This document shows positions 47,664 to 57,971 of a stretch of 64,000 nt of DNA, one piece after another. Positions within the stretch are counted from its first letter, which is position 1; each line of letters begins with the position of its first letter. Both the position numbers and the translations under genes were made by a program. The stretch is from NCBI GenBank assembly GCA_963773335.1, contig CAVZAT010000004.1:248001-312000 (forward strand), given 5' to 3'. Source of the stretch: UBA4742 sp963773335. Lineage in GTDB: Bacteria; Actinomycetota; Acidimicrobiia; Acidimicrobiales; Acidimicrobilacustridaceae. Under the pieces are notes generated by a model. It worked only from the letters and a program-made list of their open reading frames with translations. It searched no databases and was not told the DNA's origin.

Positions 47664-49245
47664 GTGCCTGGCCTCGAGACGGGCTCGGCCGGGATGCGAT
47701 CCGACGAGCAGGCAGACCCGATCGAGGCGAGTTGGGCCGACGTCACCAGGGTGAACCCACCCTGGTCGGCGAACGCAACCCGCCTGGGGTGGCTCGTGGT
47801 CTTGCTGGGCACGGTCTTCCGGCTGCGTCAGTACCTGGCGGACCGGTCGCTGTGGCGGGACGAAGCCGCCCTCGTCTACAACGTTCTCCACCGCGGCTAC
47901 GGGGGGTTCAGCCGCCCCCTGTCCTTCGAGCAGGGGAGCCCTCCGGGCTTCCTGTACGGCGAGAAGGCCGTCACGCAGCTGTTCGGGGGGAGCGAACTGG
48001 CGTTGCGAGCCATTCCGCTGATCGCCGCCATCGCCGCCCTGGGGATCGCCTTCGTGTTGGTGCGCAGACATCTGGGCCAGACGGCGGGGCTCGTGTCCCT
48101 CTGCCTGTGCGCCACCAGCCCGTGGCTCGTCTACTACGCCAGCGAGGTCAAGCAGTACTCGGTCGACGTGTTCATGGCCGAGCTCGTGGTGCTGGCCGCA
48201 TCCCAGGTGTGGCGGACGGGTTACACCCGTCGGTCGTGCGCGCTGCTCGCCCTGGCCGGAGCAGTGGCCATCCCGTTCTCCCACGCCACCACCTTCGTCC
48301 TCGGCGCGGTGGGACTGGTGCTGGCGTGGCCGGTGGTGCGTCGCCGCGACAACGCCCGCCTGCGCAACCTGGTGGGCGTGGCGGTCCTCTGGATGCTGGT
48401 GTGGATCCCGATGTACCTGGCGTTCGATCGACGTCTCGACAACGACGCCTTCCTGCGACACTTCTGGGCCAACGCCTTCCTGCCCCTGCCGCCGACCGAC
48501 CATGCTGGCCTGAGCCGCTGGGGCACTTCGCTCGTCACCTACTACGGCATGTTGAGCGGCAACGCCGCGCTCACATGGGTGTTCGCCCCGCTGACCATCG
48601 TTGGGATCCTCGTGCTGTGGCAGCGCCAGCGCGGCGTGTTGGCCGTGGTTCTCGGACCCTGGCTGGCCGTGGTGGTGGCCTCGTCGGTCCAGCTGTACCC
48701 GGCCACCGAGCGCCTCGTCCTCTTCCTCGTCCCGTCGGTGGCCGTGCTGGTGGGCGTGGGAACCGCCGAAGTGGCCGGATGGCTGAGCACCCGGTCCGAA
48801 CTGCTCGGCGTAGTGGCGATCGCGGTCGTCCTGATCCTCAACTCGGCGGTCACCCTCCACCGCGTCGCGCAGCCCGACCAGATCGAAGAGCTCCGCCCCC
48901 TCCTCGGCCACCTGCAGGCCCAGATCCGGTCCGGAGACGCGGTGTACGTGGTACCCACCGCTGTGCCCGCCTTCGACTACTACCGACCGGGGCTCCACCT
49001 GCGCGGCGCCCCGGTGGTCCTCGGCTCCGCCGGCTTCGACGACACCGGCGCGATCCGCTCCCAGATCGGACCGCTCCAGGCCCATGCCGCGCGTGTGGCT
49101 GGTGACCAGCGCCTACTGGCAGCCGCCCGGCCACATCACCCCGGCGGCCAGCAAGGCCTTCGACCAGATCGGCCGCCGGATCGAGGAGTTCGACGCCACC
49201 GGCTCGTCGATCCTGCTCTACCAGACCTTCCCGACCGGAGGCTGA
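47664..49245 (+). CDS. GT-C fold membrane glycosyltransferase, family 39-like (one frameshift)
   Basis: This multi-pass protein of about 525 residues resembles ArnT/PMT-type transferases that use lipid-linked sugars outside the membrane. The first extracytoplasmic loop has the acidic motif SLWRDEAALVYNVLHRGYGG, followed by SPPGFLYGEKAVTQLFGGSE, and about ten hydrophobic helices (e.g. ALRAIPLIAAIAALGIAFVL). The C-terminal soluble part ends EEFDATGSSILLYQTFPTGG after an indel near 49080. GTG 47664 is used as start; ATG 47694 is an alternative. It occupies the place between gap and rapZ where yvcK and whiA are often found. Confidence 0.7.
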
Positions 49246-49252
49246 CCCCCGC

Positions 49253-50104
49253 TCAGCGCTCGATGTCGCGGTGGGTGACCTTGGGGTCGTAGCCCCGGGC
49301 GCGCAGCCGGCTGGCCACCTCCTCGGCGATGGCCACCGACCGGTGGTTCCCTCCGGTGCAGCCCAGCGCCAGGGTCAGGTAGCTCTTGCCCTCGTGCACG
49401 TAGGCGGGGAGCAACAGGTCGAGCAGGGACAGCAACTCGTCGAGGAACTGGCCCGACACCGGTTGGTCGAGCACGTAGCGCCGAACCGGCTCGTCGAGGC
49501 CGGTCAGGTCGCGCAGGTCCTCCACCCAGTGGGGGTTGGGCAGGAACCGGCAGTCGATGACCAGGTCGGTGTCGAGCGGCAGGCCGTGCTTGTAGCCGAA
49601 CGAGGTCAGGGTGGTCTGCATGCCGGAATCCGAGGCCGCCTCGGGGAACAGGTCGAGCATGCGGACCCGGAGCTGGTGCACGTTGAGGTCGGACGTGTCG
49701 ACCACCACGTCGGCTTCGGCCTTCACCGGCTCCAGCACCCGACGCTCGGCCTCGATGGCTTCGGCCAGACTCAGCTCGCCGGCCAGAGGGTGGCGGCGAC
49801 GGGTGCTCTCGTAGCGTCGCACCAGCACATCGGTCGACGCCTCCAGGAACACGATGCGCAGGCGAACGCCTTGGTCCTCCAACATCTTGAGCGCCGGCAG
49901 CACCTCGTCGTGGTACGGGCCCGTCCCGACCACCAGCACCACCTTGGCGATGCTCGAGCCCGGCGAGCTGGCCAGCTCGGACACCTTGGGGATGAGCAGG
50001 GGCGGCAGGTTGTCGATGACGAACCAGCCCAGGTCCTCGAGGATGTCAGCCGCCTGGGACCGGCCCGCCCCGGACAGGCCGGTGATCACGATGAACTCGT
50101 TCAC
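49253..50104 (-). CDS. rapZ: RapZ/YvcJ-family nucleotide-binding protein
   Basis: This 283-residue P-loop ATPase/GTPase family protein is intact. Walker A is in ITGLSGAGRSQAADILEDLG; then VIDNLPPLLIPKVSELA, FLEASTDVLVRRYESTRRRH, and the C-terminal domain with LTLALGCTGGNHRSVAIAEE, all standard for RapZ/YvcJ. In E. coli RapZ controls GlmS via small RNAs; in Gram-positives the role is less clear and GTP binding is best documented. It is in the uvrC neighbourhood as in most actinobacteria, but separated from it by two genes. Confidence 0.93.
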   Translation of the reverse strand: MNEFIVITGLSGAGRSQAADILEDLGWFVIDNLPPLLIPKVSELASSPGSSIAKVVLVVGTGPYHDEVLPALKMLEDQGVRLRIVFLEASTDVLVRRYESTRRRHPLAGELSLAEAIEAERRVLEPVKAEADVVVDTSDLNVHQLRVRMLDLFPEAASDSGMQTTLTSFGYKHGLPLDTDLVIDCRFLPNPHWVEDLRDLTGLDEPVRRYVLDQPVSGQFLDELLSLLDLLLPAYVHEGKSYLTLALGCTGGNHRSVAIAEEVASRLRARGYDPKVTHRDIER

Positions 50105-50144
50105 CGCCCCAGCCTACCGGTGGCTCGCCGCCCGGATCGGTCCC

Positions 50145-51836
50145 CTACCGGCACCGCCGGACGTCGAGCACGTACACCGGGCCGAAGTCGACCGCGCCGG
50201 TGGCGTCGCCCACCCCCAGACGGGTCGGCGAGGCCCACAGGACCCGGGCGCAGGACAGCGCAGCCAGCTCGGCGTCGTCGAGCCGGTTCACCAGCACGTC
50301 CACCCGGGTGTCGGCGATCTCTTGGTGCAGCGAGGCGCCCTGGGCGGCCAGCGCGGCGTAGGCATAATCCTCGACCAGGCCGTCCAGGTTGACCACCGGG
50401 TGGAGCCCGTCGAGGCGGTACCCGACCACGCCCGCATCGGAGGCGCCATAGCGACCCGGGGGCCCGTGCGCCACCACCCAGTCGACGGCCTGGTCGAGCT
50501 GACCCTGCCAGGAGGTGGGATCGTCGTGGGTCGATCGGGCCGTCGCCAGCTGCGAGCCGTTGAGCGGCAGGGCGACGAGGACCAGGCAGACCACGGCCAC
50601 GATGCCCTGCGGCTCGGATCGCGCCCATGCCCGCCGGGCTCCGACCCAGGCGAGCGCCCCCACGGCGAACGGGAAGGCGAACCGCTGTGGGGTGAGGTAC
50701 CAGACGTTCACCCACGGCGTGGCCGTGACCAGGTCGAACAGCACCTTGGCCACGAGCAGGACCGCCACGGTGGCCAGCGTCCAGCAGGTGGCGGCGGTGC
50801 GGACCGGATCGTCGGGGATCGGTGGATCGGGCCGGCCCCGGCGACGGACCAGGGCCACGGTCCCCCACGCGGCCAGCCCGAAGAGCACGACGGAGAGCAC
50901 CAGGCCGATGACGGGGACGTCGCGCACCGGCGAGTCGCGGGCCAGGTCGATCAACGACTGGGCACACGACCTGGCCACCCGGGCCAGGTACTGGAGGTAA
51001 CGGCCGCTGAAGTGGCCACCCTGCTGGGCGACGACCCCGTCGACCATGTGCTGCTTGACCGCGGCGCTGGTGGTCAACACGTGGTGGTAGCGGATCCAGA
51101 ACCAGACCACCCAGGGCACCCCGATCAGCCCTCCAACGGCCCATGCCCCCGCCGGCCGCCAGGTCCGGGCCCGCCACACCATGACTGCCGGCACCAGCCA
51201 GATGACCGCGACCATGTCGAGCCGGGCCAGCACCAGCACAGCGCTGAGCGCCCCGACCAGCGCGGCGCGGCGGGTGGACGGCGCTTCGAAGTACCAGACC
51301 AGGGCGGTGACCACCAGGGCCAGGCACAGCAGCGAGAGGGCGCCTTCCATGCCGTCGACGAAGCTGGTCATGGCGTCGCGCCCGTGGACCACCAGGACGG
51401 CGCCCATGAGGGCGGGCCCGGGGCCGAGCCAACTCCACACCACCCGGATGATCAACGCCAGCGCGGCGAAGGTCAGGACCAGGCAGACCAGCAGGTCCGC
51501 CCGCACGAACGCGGTCTGGCCGCCGACGCCGAGACCCACACCGGCCAGGATCCACTGCCAGAGGGGATGGAAGCCGTTGGTGGCATGGATCCCGTCGAAG
51601 CTGAAGCCCTGTCCGTGGTCGATGCGTCGAGCGATCTCCAGGTAGTAGAAGGCGTCGTCCGGGGTCCGGCCGACCAGCCACTGCCGGCTGGCCCGCAGGA
51701 TGACCAGCGCTTCGATCAGGAACGGCGCCACTACCGCCGCCCACCCGACGAGGATGCCGTGCCGGGTAACGCGCGACCGGGCCGGCAGGGACTGCTCGTC
51801 GGCCGCGGCGCCAGCGCGACTTCCGAGGGCGGTCAT
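50145..51836 (-). CDS. GT-C-type integral membrane protein, probable glycosyltransferase
   Basis: This intact 563-residue protein has about eleven hydrophobic helices. The loop after helix 1 carries GRTPDDAFYYLEIARRIDHG and GIHATNGFHPLWQWILAG, with the paired aspartates typical of GT-C polyprenyl-sugar transferases. A soluble C-terminal domain follows (RYGASDAGVVGYRLDGLHPV, NLDGLVEDYAYAAL) and ends FGPVYVLDVRRCR. Its acceptor is unknown; with the GT at 47664 and the nonulosonic-acid genes it may contribute to cell-surface glycans. It lies 40 bases upstream of rapZ in the same direction. Confidence 0.65.
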   Translation of the reverse strand: MTALGSRAGAAADEQSLPARSRVTRHGILVGWAAVVAPFLIEALVILRASRQWLVGRTPDDAFYYLEIARRIDHGQGFSFDGIHATNGFHPLWQWILAGVGLGVGGQTAFVRADLLVCLVLTFAALALIIRVVWSWLGPGPALMGAVLVVHGRDAMTSFVDGMEGALSLLCLALVVTALVWYFEAPSTRRAALVGALSAVLVLARLDMVAVIWLVPAVMVWRARTWRPAGAWAVGGLIGVPWVVWFWIRYHHVLTTSAAVKQHMVDGVVAQQGGHFSGRYLQYLARVARSCAQSLIDLARDSPVRDVPVIGLVLSVVLFGLAAWGTVALVRRRGRPDPPIPDDPVRTAATCWTLATVAVLLVAKVLFDLVTATPWVNVWYLTPQRFAFPFAVGALAWVGARRAWARSEPQGIVAVVCLVLVALPLNGSQLATARSTHDDPTSWQGQLDQAVDWVVAHGPPGRYGASDAGVVGYRLDGLHPVVNLDGLVEDYAYAALAAQGASLHQEIADTRVDVLVNRLDDAELAALSCARVLWASPTRLGVGDATGAVDFGPVYVLDVRRCR

Positions 51837-51845
51837 CGATCGAGT

Positions 51846-52623
51846 TTACGACCCGAGGTCCGCTCGACTTGAGCCGGGCGGCACGGGTTGCGGGCTCGGC
51901 GCCCGCCGCGCCACGAGGACCGCCAGGCGGGGGATGGTGGCCGCGTCGCCGTACTCGGGCGCACGGGCCAGGAAACCCGCAGGTGGAGGCGGCTCGAGCA
52001 TGCGCTCGAAGGCCAGTCCGCTGGCCATCATGGTGTTGAGGTAGCGGCTGAGGGGACGGTGCACGAAGCGGATGAACACGCCGGCCTGCACCTGCTCCAT
52101 GGTCGAGCCCTCGCTCAGGTAGGGCCCGATGCGCCAGTACTGCTCAGGCGGATCGAGGATCTGGTCGTCGATCCATCCGCTGCCAGGGGTCTGCAGCAGT
52201 GGATGGTTCAGGAACAGCAGGAACCGTCCCTCCGGGCGCAGCACCCGGGCGGCCTCGCCCAACGCCTCGTCCAGGTCGTCGATGTGCTCGAAGACCAGAC
52301 AGGCCACCGCCGCGTCGAACGAGGCGTCGGCGAAAGGCAGGGCCGCGGCCCCGGCTCGCAGGTAGGCGACCGACGGGCCGCGCCGGCGGGCCTCCGACAC
52401 CTGGCCGGCGGTTGGATCGAGCCCGACCACGTACGAACCGTTGGCCTGCTGGAGGCGCCGGGCCACCTGGCCTTCGCCGGTGCCCGATGTCGAGGACGCG
52501 ATCGAAGCCGGCCAGCCACGCCTCGGCCAACGGCAGGATCTGCTCGGCGTACTCGGGATCCACGCCGTCGGTGAACTCGCGCTGCCACCAGCCGGCATGA
52601 TCCTCCCACGAGTCTCGGGTCAT
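51846..52623 (-). CDS. SAM-dependent methyltransferase, class I (one frameshift)
   Basis: This is a methyltransferase of about 259 residues. The N-terminus is MTRDSWEDHAGWWQREFTDG and motif I is spread over an indel near 52485 (FDRVLDIG followed by TGEGQVARRLQQANG). Later motifs are VVGLDPTAGQVSEARRRG, AAALPFADASFDAAVACLVF and EAARVLRPEGRFLLFLNHPL. Substrate unknown. The ATG overlaps the uvrC stop (ATGA), so it is translated after uvrC. The proline-rich tail PPPPAGFLARAPE is unusual but short. Confidence 0.75.
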
Positions 52624-54483
52624 CGGGCCGGGGCATGGATCTTGTCGTACACCGCCTGGGCCACCGCATCGGGCAGCCAGGCCAGCTCGAGCAGGTTCTC
52701 GAGCGATGCTCGCTTGACCGCACCGACCCCGCCGAGCTCCTTGACCAGCCGCTTCTGGCGCACCGGACCCAGGCCCGGGATGTCGTCGAGGACCGACCGG
52801 GTCATGCGCTTGCCTCGCAGCTCGCGGTGGTAGGTGATGGCGAAGCGGTGGGCCTCGTCGCGCACCCGCTGGAGCAGGTACAGCGCCTCGCTCTGGCGGG
52901 GGATGCGCACCGGCTCGGACCGGCCCGGCACGTACACCTCCTCGAACCGCTTGGCCAGCGAGGCGACGGGGATCTCGTCGGTCAAGCCGAGCTCGTCCAC
53001 GACCCGCTCAGCCACGCTGAGCTGGCCCTTGCCCCCGTCGACCAGCAGCAGCTGGGGCGGGTAGGCGAAGCGCCCCCGCTCGCTGGCCGGGCGCTCCCGT
53101 TCGACCAGGTAGTTGGTCAGCCGGCGGGTGAGCACCTCCTCCATGGCCGCGAAGTCGTCGTTGCCCTGGTCACCCTTGATCTTGAACCGTCGGTACTGGC
53201 TCTTGGCCGGCAGCCCGTCCTCCAGCACCACCATGGAGCCCACGTAGTCGCTGCCCTGGATGTGGCTCATGTCGTAGCACTCGATGCGCAGGGGGGCGGC
53301 GGGCAGGCCCAGCGCCTCCTGAAGCTCGTTGAGGGCCTTGGCCCGGGTGTTGTGGTCGCGAGGCGCGGCGCAACCGGTGGCGGGTGAACTCCTCGGTGGC
53401 GTTGCGGGTCACGGTCTCCAGCAGCGCCCGCTTGTCGCCCCGCTGGGGCACGCGGATGGTGACCCGCGAGCCGCGCTGCTCGGTCAGCCACCGCTGGTAG
53501 AGGTCGGGGTCGGCCGATTCGACCGGCACCAGCACCTGCTTGGGCACTCCCATCGGCGGCGGGTCGTAGTAGAGGCCCTCGAGCACCGAGTCCACCAGCT
53601 CGCCCGGGGTCACGTCCTCGACCTTGTCGATCACGAACCCCTTGCGACCCACCACCCGACCTCGACGCACGAAGAAGACCTGCACCGCCGCCTCCAGCTC
53701 GTCGTCGGCGATGCCCACCACGTCGACGTCCTCGGCCTTGTCCACCACCATCTGCTGCTTGGCGATGGCCTTGCGCACCGCGTCGAGCCGGTCGCGCAGC
53801 CGGGCCGCCCGCTCGAACTCCAGCTCGTCGGCCGCCTCGCGCATCTCGGTCTCGAGCCGGCCCACGATGGCGTCGGTGTGGCCGTCCAGGAAGTCGATCA
53901 GCTCGGCGACCAACACGTCGTAGGCCACACGGTCGATCTCGCCCACGCACGGGCCCGAGCACTTCTCGATGTGGAACAGCAGGCAGGGGCGCCCCAGCTT
54001 CTGGTGACGCCCCAGCTTGTTGTCCGAGCACGTGCGGACGGGGAAGGTGCGCAGCAGCAGGTCGAGCGTCTCGCGGATGGCGTAGGCGTGGCCGTAGGGC
54101 CCGAAGTAGCGCACGCCCTTGCGCTTGGTACCACGCATGACCATGGCCCGGGGCCACTCGTCGTCGAGGGTGACGGCCAGGAACGGGTAGCTCTTGTCGT
54201 CCTTGAGGCGGATGTTGAAGCGGGGCTGGTAGCGCTTGATCAGGCTGTACTCGAGCATCAGCGCTTCGACGTCGTTGCGCACCTGGATCCACTCGACCGA
54301 CTCGGCCGTCGCCACCATCTGGGCGGTGCGGGCCGGCAGGTTGGCCGGGTTCTGGAAGTAGTTGGACAGCCGGGACCGCAGGTTCTTGGCCTTGCCCACG
54401 TAGATGACCCGGCCCTGGGCGTCTTTGAACTGGTAGCTGCCCGGCGTGTCGGGGATGGTGCCCCCGGCGGGTCGTTGGATCAC
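52620..54483 (-). CDS. uvrC: Excinuclease ABC subunit C (one frameshift)
   Basis: UvrC makes both incisions in nucleotide excision repair. The N-terminal GIY-YIG domain is PDTPGSYQFKDAQGRVIYVG plus KAKNLRSRLSNYF; then comes CSGPCVGEIDRVAYDVLVAE, the UVR motif ADELEFERAARLRDRLDAV, the RNase H-like domain with CYDMSHIQGSDYVGSMVVLE and LLLVDGGKGQLS, and the C-terminal helix-hairpin-helix IPGLGPVRQKRLVKELGGVG. An indel near 53362 shifts the frame before DHNTRAKALNELQ. The GTG 54483 start gives about 620 residues, normal for the family. Divergent from nadA. Confidence 0.92.
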
Positions 54484-54663
54484 GTCTCCATCCTGCCCGA
54501 AGCCACGGTCGGTGCGGCGCAGGCGGATTGGCCCTAGAGTGACGGATGCCGGCCTGGTATCCGGCGACATATCGGCTCCGAGACCGACATCCCCGTGGCG
54601 TGGCGACCAGGCTGTCCCCACCGGTCACATCGGAGCCCTCCTCGACGGAGGTCGACCCACATC

Positions 54664-55780
54664 ATGCTGCGGCTCCAAGCTCCGCTCCCCGAGCGGTACA
54701 CCGATGCACCCCTGCCCGAGCTCGAGGCGATCATCGCCGCCGCCAAGGCTCAGCTGGGCGACCGGCTGTTCATCCTCGGCCACCACTACCAGCGCGACGA
54801 GGTCATGCGCTGGGCCGACGCCCGCGGCGATTCGTTCCGCCTGTCGGTGCTGGCCCAGCAGCGGCCCGCAGGCCGACTACATCGTGTTCTGCGGCGTGCA
54901 CTTCATGGCCGAGTCGGCCGACGTGCTCACCGGCGACCACCAGCAGGTGATCCTGCCCGACCTGAACGCGGGCTGCTCCATGGCCGACATGGCCGACATC
55001 GACCAGGTCACGACGCCTGGGACGAGCTGGCCCAGGTGACCGACGTCGAGCGCCTGGTGCCGATCACCTACATGAACTCGTCCGCCGCGCTCAAGGCGTT
55101 CGTGGGCGAGCACGGCGGTGCGGTGTGCACCTCGACCAACGCCCGGGCCGTGCTGGAGTGGGCCTTCGGTGACGTGGCCGCCGGGGGTGCGGGTGGTCGA
55201 CAGGTGCTGTTCTTCCCCGATCAGCACCTGGGCCGCAACACCGGCCACCAGATGGGCTACACCGAGGCCGACATGCGGGTGTGGGACCCGCGCCAGGAGC
55301 TGGGCGGGCTCGACGAGGTCGAGGCCAAGCAGGCCACCTTCCTGCTCTGGAAGGGCCACTGCTCGGTCCACCAGCGCTTCCGCCCCGCCCACATCGAGGC
55401 CTTCCGCGCCGAGCACCCCGACGGGATCGTCATCGCCCACCCCGAGTGCGCCCACGACGTGTGCGAGCTGGCCGACCAGGTCGGTTCGACCGACTTCATC
55501 ATCAAGGCGGTGGAGGCCGCTCCGGCCGGCTCCACCATCGCGGTGGCCACCGAGATCCACCTGGTGCAGCGCCTCGACGCCGAGACACCCCGACAAGCAG
55601 GTCGTCTCGCTCGACCCGCTCATCTGCCCGTGCTCCACCATGTTCCGCATCGACGCCCCCCACCTGGCCTGGGTGCTCGAGAACCTGGTGGCGGGTCAGG
55701 TGGTCAACCGCATCACCGTCGATGCCGATGTGACCCAGTGGGCCCAGGTGGCCCTCGATCGCATGCTGGCCATCACCTGA
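54664..55780 (+). CDS. nadA: Quinolinate synthase NadA (about three frameshifts)
   Basis: NadA condenses iminoaspartate with dihydroxyacetone phosphate to make quinolinate for NAD synthesis, using a 4Fe-4S cluster. It contains RLFILGHHYQRDEVMRWADA, DYIVFCGVHFMAESADVL, PDLNAGCSMADMADIDQV, VPITYMNSSAALKAFVGEHG, AHPECAHDVCELADQVGSTD, and CPCSTMFRIDAPHLAWVLEN; the cluster cysteines are in the FCGVHFMAE, HPEC and CPCSTM regions. Indels near 54866, 55008 and 55587 interrupt a protein of about 371 residues. No nadB or nadC is adjacent. Confidence 0.92.
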
Positions 55781-55883
55781 CCCTGACTCCACCGGAACAC
55801 CGCGCCTGATCGGGGTGTCCGGTGGGCGGGTCGGCGGCACCACGCGCCAACCGGGGTCAGGTGTCAGCCATGATGGATGGACC

Positions 55884-56853
55884 ATGGACCTGTCAGGCAA
55901 GACCATCCTGCTGACCGGCGGCACCGGTTCGTTCGGCACCGCCTTCGTCGAGCGCGTGACTCACCGAGTGGCCCGACGCCACCATCCGGATCTACTCGCG
56001 TGACGAGTTGAAGCAGTCCGAGCTGGCCAAGCGCTTCGGTGACGAGCAGCTGCGCTACTTCATCGGCGACATCCGCAACCGGGCCCGCCTGTCCCGTGCC
56101 ACCCAGGGCGCCGACATCATCGTGCACGCCGCGGCCATGAAGCAGGTGCCGGCCTGCGAGTACAACCCCTTCGAGGCCGTCCAGACCAACGTCCTCGGCG
56201 CCCAGCACGTGGTCGACGCGGCCATCGACGCCGGCGTCGAGAAGGTGATGGCCCTGAGCACCGACAAGGCCGTGAACCCGGTGAACATCTACGGGGCCAC
56301 CAAGCTGTGCGAGGAGAAGATCATCGTCCAGGGCAACGCCTACGCGGCCCAGTCGGCCACCCGTCTGGCCTGCGTCCGGTACGGCAACGTGGTGGGGTCG
56401 CGGGGGTCGGTGGTCCCGCTGTTCCGCGAGCAGATCGCCCAGGGGCGCCTGACCATCACCGACGCCCGCATGACCCGGTTCTGGATCACGCTGGACCAGG
56501 CCGTCGACCTGGTGCTGTTCGGCCTCGACGCCATGGTGGGCGGCGAGATCTTCATCCCCAAGATCCCCTCCATGCACGTCACCGACCTGGCCGAGGCCAT
56601 GGCGCCGGGCCTGCCGGTCGACATGATCGGGATCCGGCCCGGCGAGAAGCTCCACGAGGTCCTGTTGACCAGCGACGAGAGCCGCCACGCCCTCGACGTG
56701 GGCGACGCCTACGTGGTGCTGCCCGAGCACCCGTGGTGGAACGCCCGGCCGGGTTGGATCGAGGGCAAGCCGATCGACGACGACTTCACCTACGCCAGCG
56801 ACACCAACGACTGGTGGCTGACCGCCGACGAGTTGCAGAGCCTCATCCCGTGA
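55884..56853 (+). CDS. pseB: UDP-N-acetylglucosamine 4,6-dehydratase PseB-like (one frameshift)
   Basis: This is the first enzyme of pseudaminic-type nonulosonic acid synthesis: an SDR that dehydrates UDP-GlcNAc and inverts C5. The Rossmann start MDLSGKTILLTGGTGSFGTA is followed, after an indel near 55957, by PDATIRIYSRDELKQSELAK. HAAAMKQVPACEYNPFEAVQ and STDKAVNPVNIYGATKLCEE (catalytic Y-x3-K) are diagnostic of PseB/FlaA1. The length of about 322 residues is typical. Overlaps pseC by four bases. Confidence 0.88.
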
Positions 56854-57971
56854 TCCCCTACGGCCACCAGCACGTCGACGACGACGACATCGCCGCCGTG
56901 GTGGCCGTGCTCAAGAGCGACTGGTTGACCCGGGGCCCGGCCGTCGACCGCTTCGAGCAGCGCATGCGCGAGGTCACCGGCGCCCGCCACGCGGTGGCCT
57001 TCGCCAACGGCACCGCCGCCCTCCACGGCGCCACCCACGCCGCCGGCCTGGGGCCGGGCCACACGGTGGCCACCTCACCCCTGTCGTTCGCGGCCAGCGC
57101 CAACTGCGTTCGCTACGTGGGCGCCCAGGTGCGCTTCCTCGACATCGATCCCGCCACCCTCAACGTGGACCCGGCCGCGGTGCCCGCCGGGCTCGACGGC
57201 CTGGTGGCGGTGCACTACGCCGGCCTGCCCATGGACCTGGCCGCCCTGCCCACCGGCGCGGATCGACCCCGGGTGGTCATCGAGGACGCGGCGCACGCCC
57301 TGGGCGCCCCACACCCGACGGGCCGGTGGGCAACTGCGCCCACAGCGACCTGTGCTGCTTCTCGTTCCACCCGGTCAAGGTGGTGACCACCGGCGAGGGC
57401 GGGGTCGGTCACCACCAACTCCGACGAGCTGGCCGACCGGCTGCGCACGCTTCCGCCACCACGGCATCCGCCCGGATCCCGACGCTGGCGGCCTGGGCCT
57501 ACGACATCCCCGAGCTGGGCTACAACTACCGGCTCACCGACATCCAGGCCGCGCTGGGCACCAGCCAGCTGGACAAGCTCGAGCGCTTCGTGGGCCAGCG
57601 AAACGAGCGGGCCGAGCGATACCGCCGACGGCCTGGCCGGCATCGAGGGCGTGCAGCCTGCCACCGGCCGCGCCCGGACGGGCTCCGCCACGCCTACCAC
57701 CTGTTCGCCGTCCAGGTGGCCGACCGGGCCGCGGGTGCACGCCGAGCTGCACCGGCTGGGCATCGCCGTCCAGGTCCACTTCGTGCCCACCTACCGCTTC
57801 GCCGCCTACGCCGACCTGGGCCTGGACCCGGACACCCACGCCTCCGCGTTCCCCGCCACCGAAGCCGCCTACGCCGGCCTGCTGTCGCTGCCCCTGTTCC
57901 CCGACCTGACCCATGACGACCAGCAGACGGTGATCGATGCCCTCATCGGGATCGTGAGCAGCGGTCGATGA
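56850..57971 (+). CDS. pseC: DegT/DnrJ/EryC1 aminotransferase PseC-like (several frameshifts)
   Basis: This PLP enzyme aminates C4 of the PseB product. It shows VIPYGHQHVDDDDIAAVVAV, DWLTRGPAVDRFEQRMREVT, GARHAVAFANGTAALHGA, VIEDAAHALGA, and the PLP lysine block CCFSFHPVKVVTTGEGG; then LGYNYRLTDIQAALGTSQLD and a C-terminal VQVHFVPTYRFAAYADLGLD. Indels near 57330, 57400, 57620 and 57735 break it. The GTG start overlaps pseB (GTGA) and the stop overlaps the next gene (ATGA), giving a tightly coupled operon. Confidence 0.85.

Noticed and set aside
47021..49105. 694-codon plus-strand frame starting inside gap
   Set aside because: The first half is antisense to gap and the second is an alternative frame of the GT-C glycosyltransferase; neither gives conserved protein sequence.
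49271..51872. Long plus-strand frames rich in Gly, Asp and His over rapZ and the GT-C protein
   Set aside because: Antisense to intact genes with clear motifs; no start context or domain of their own.
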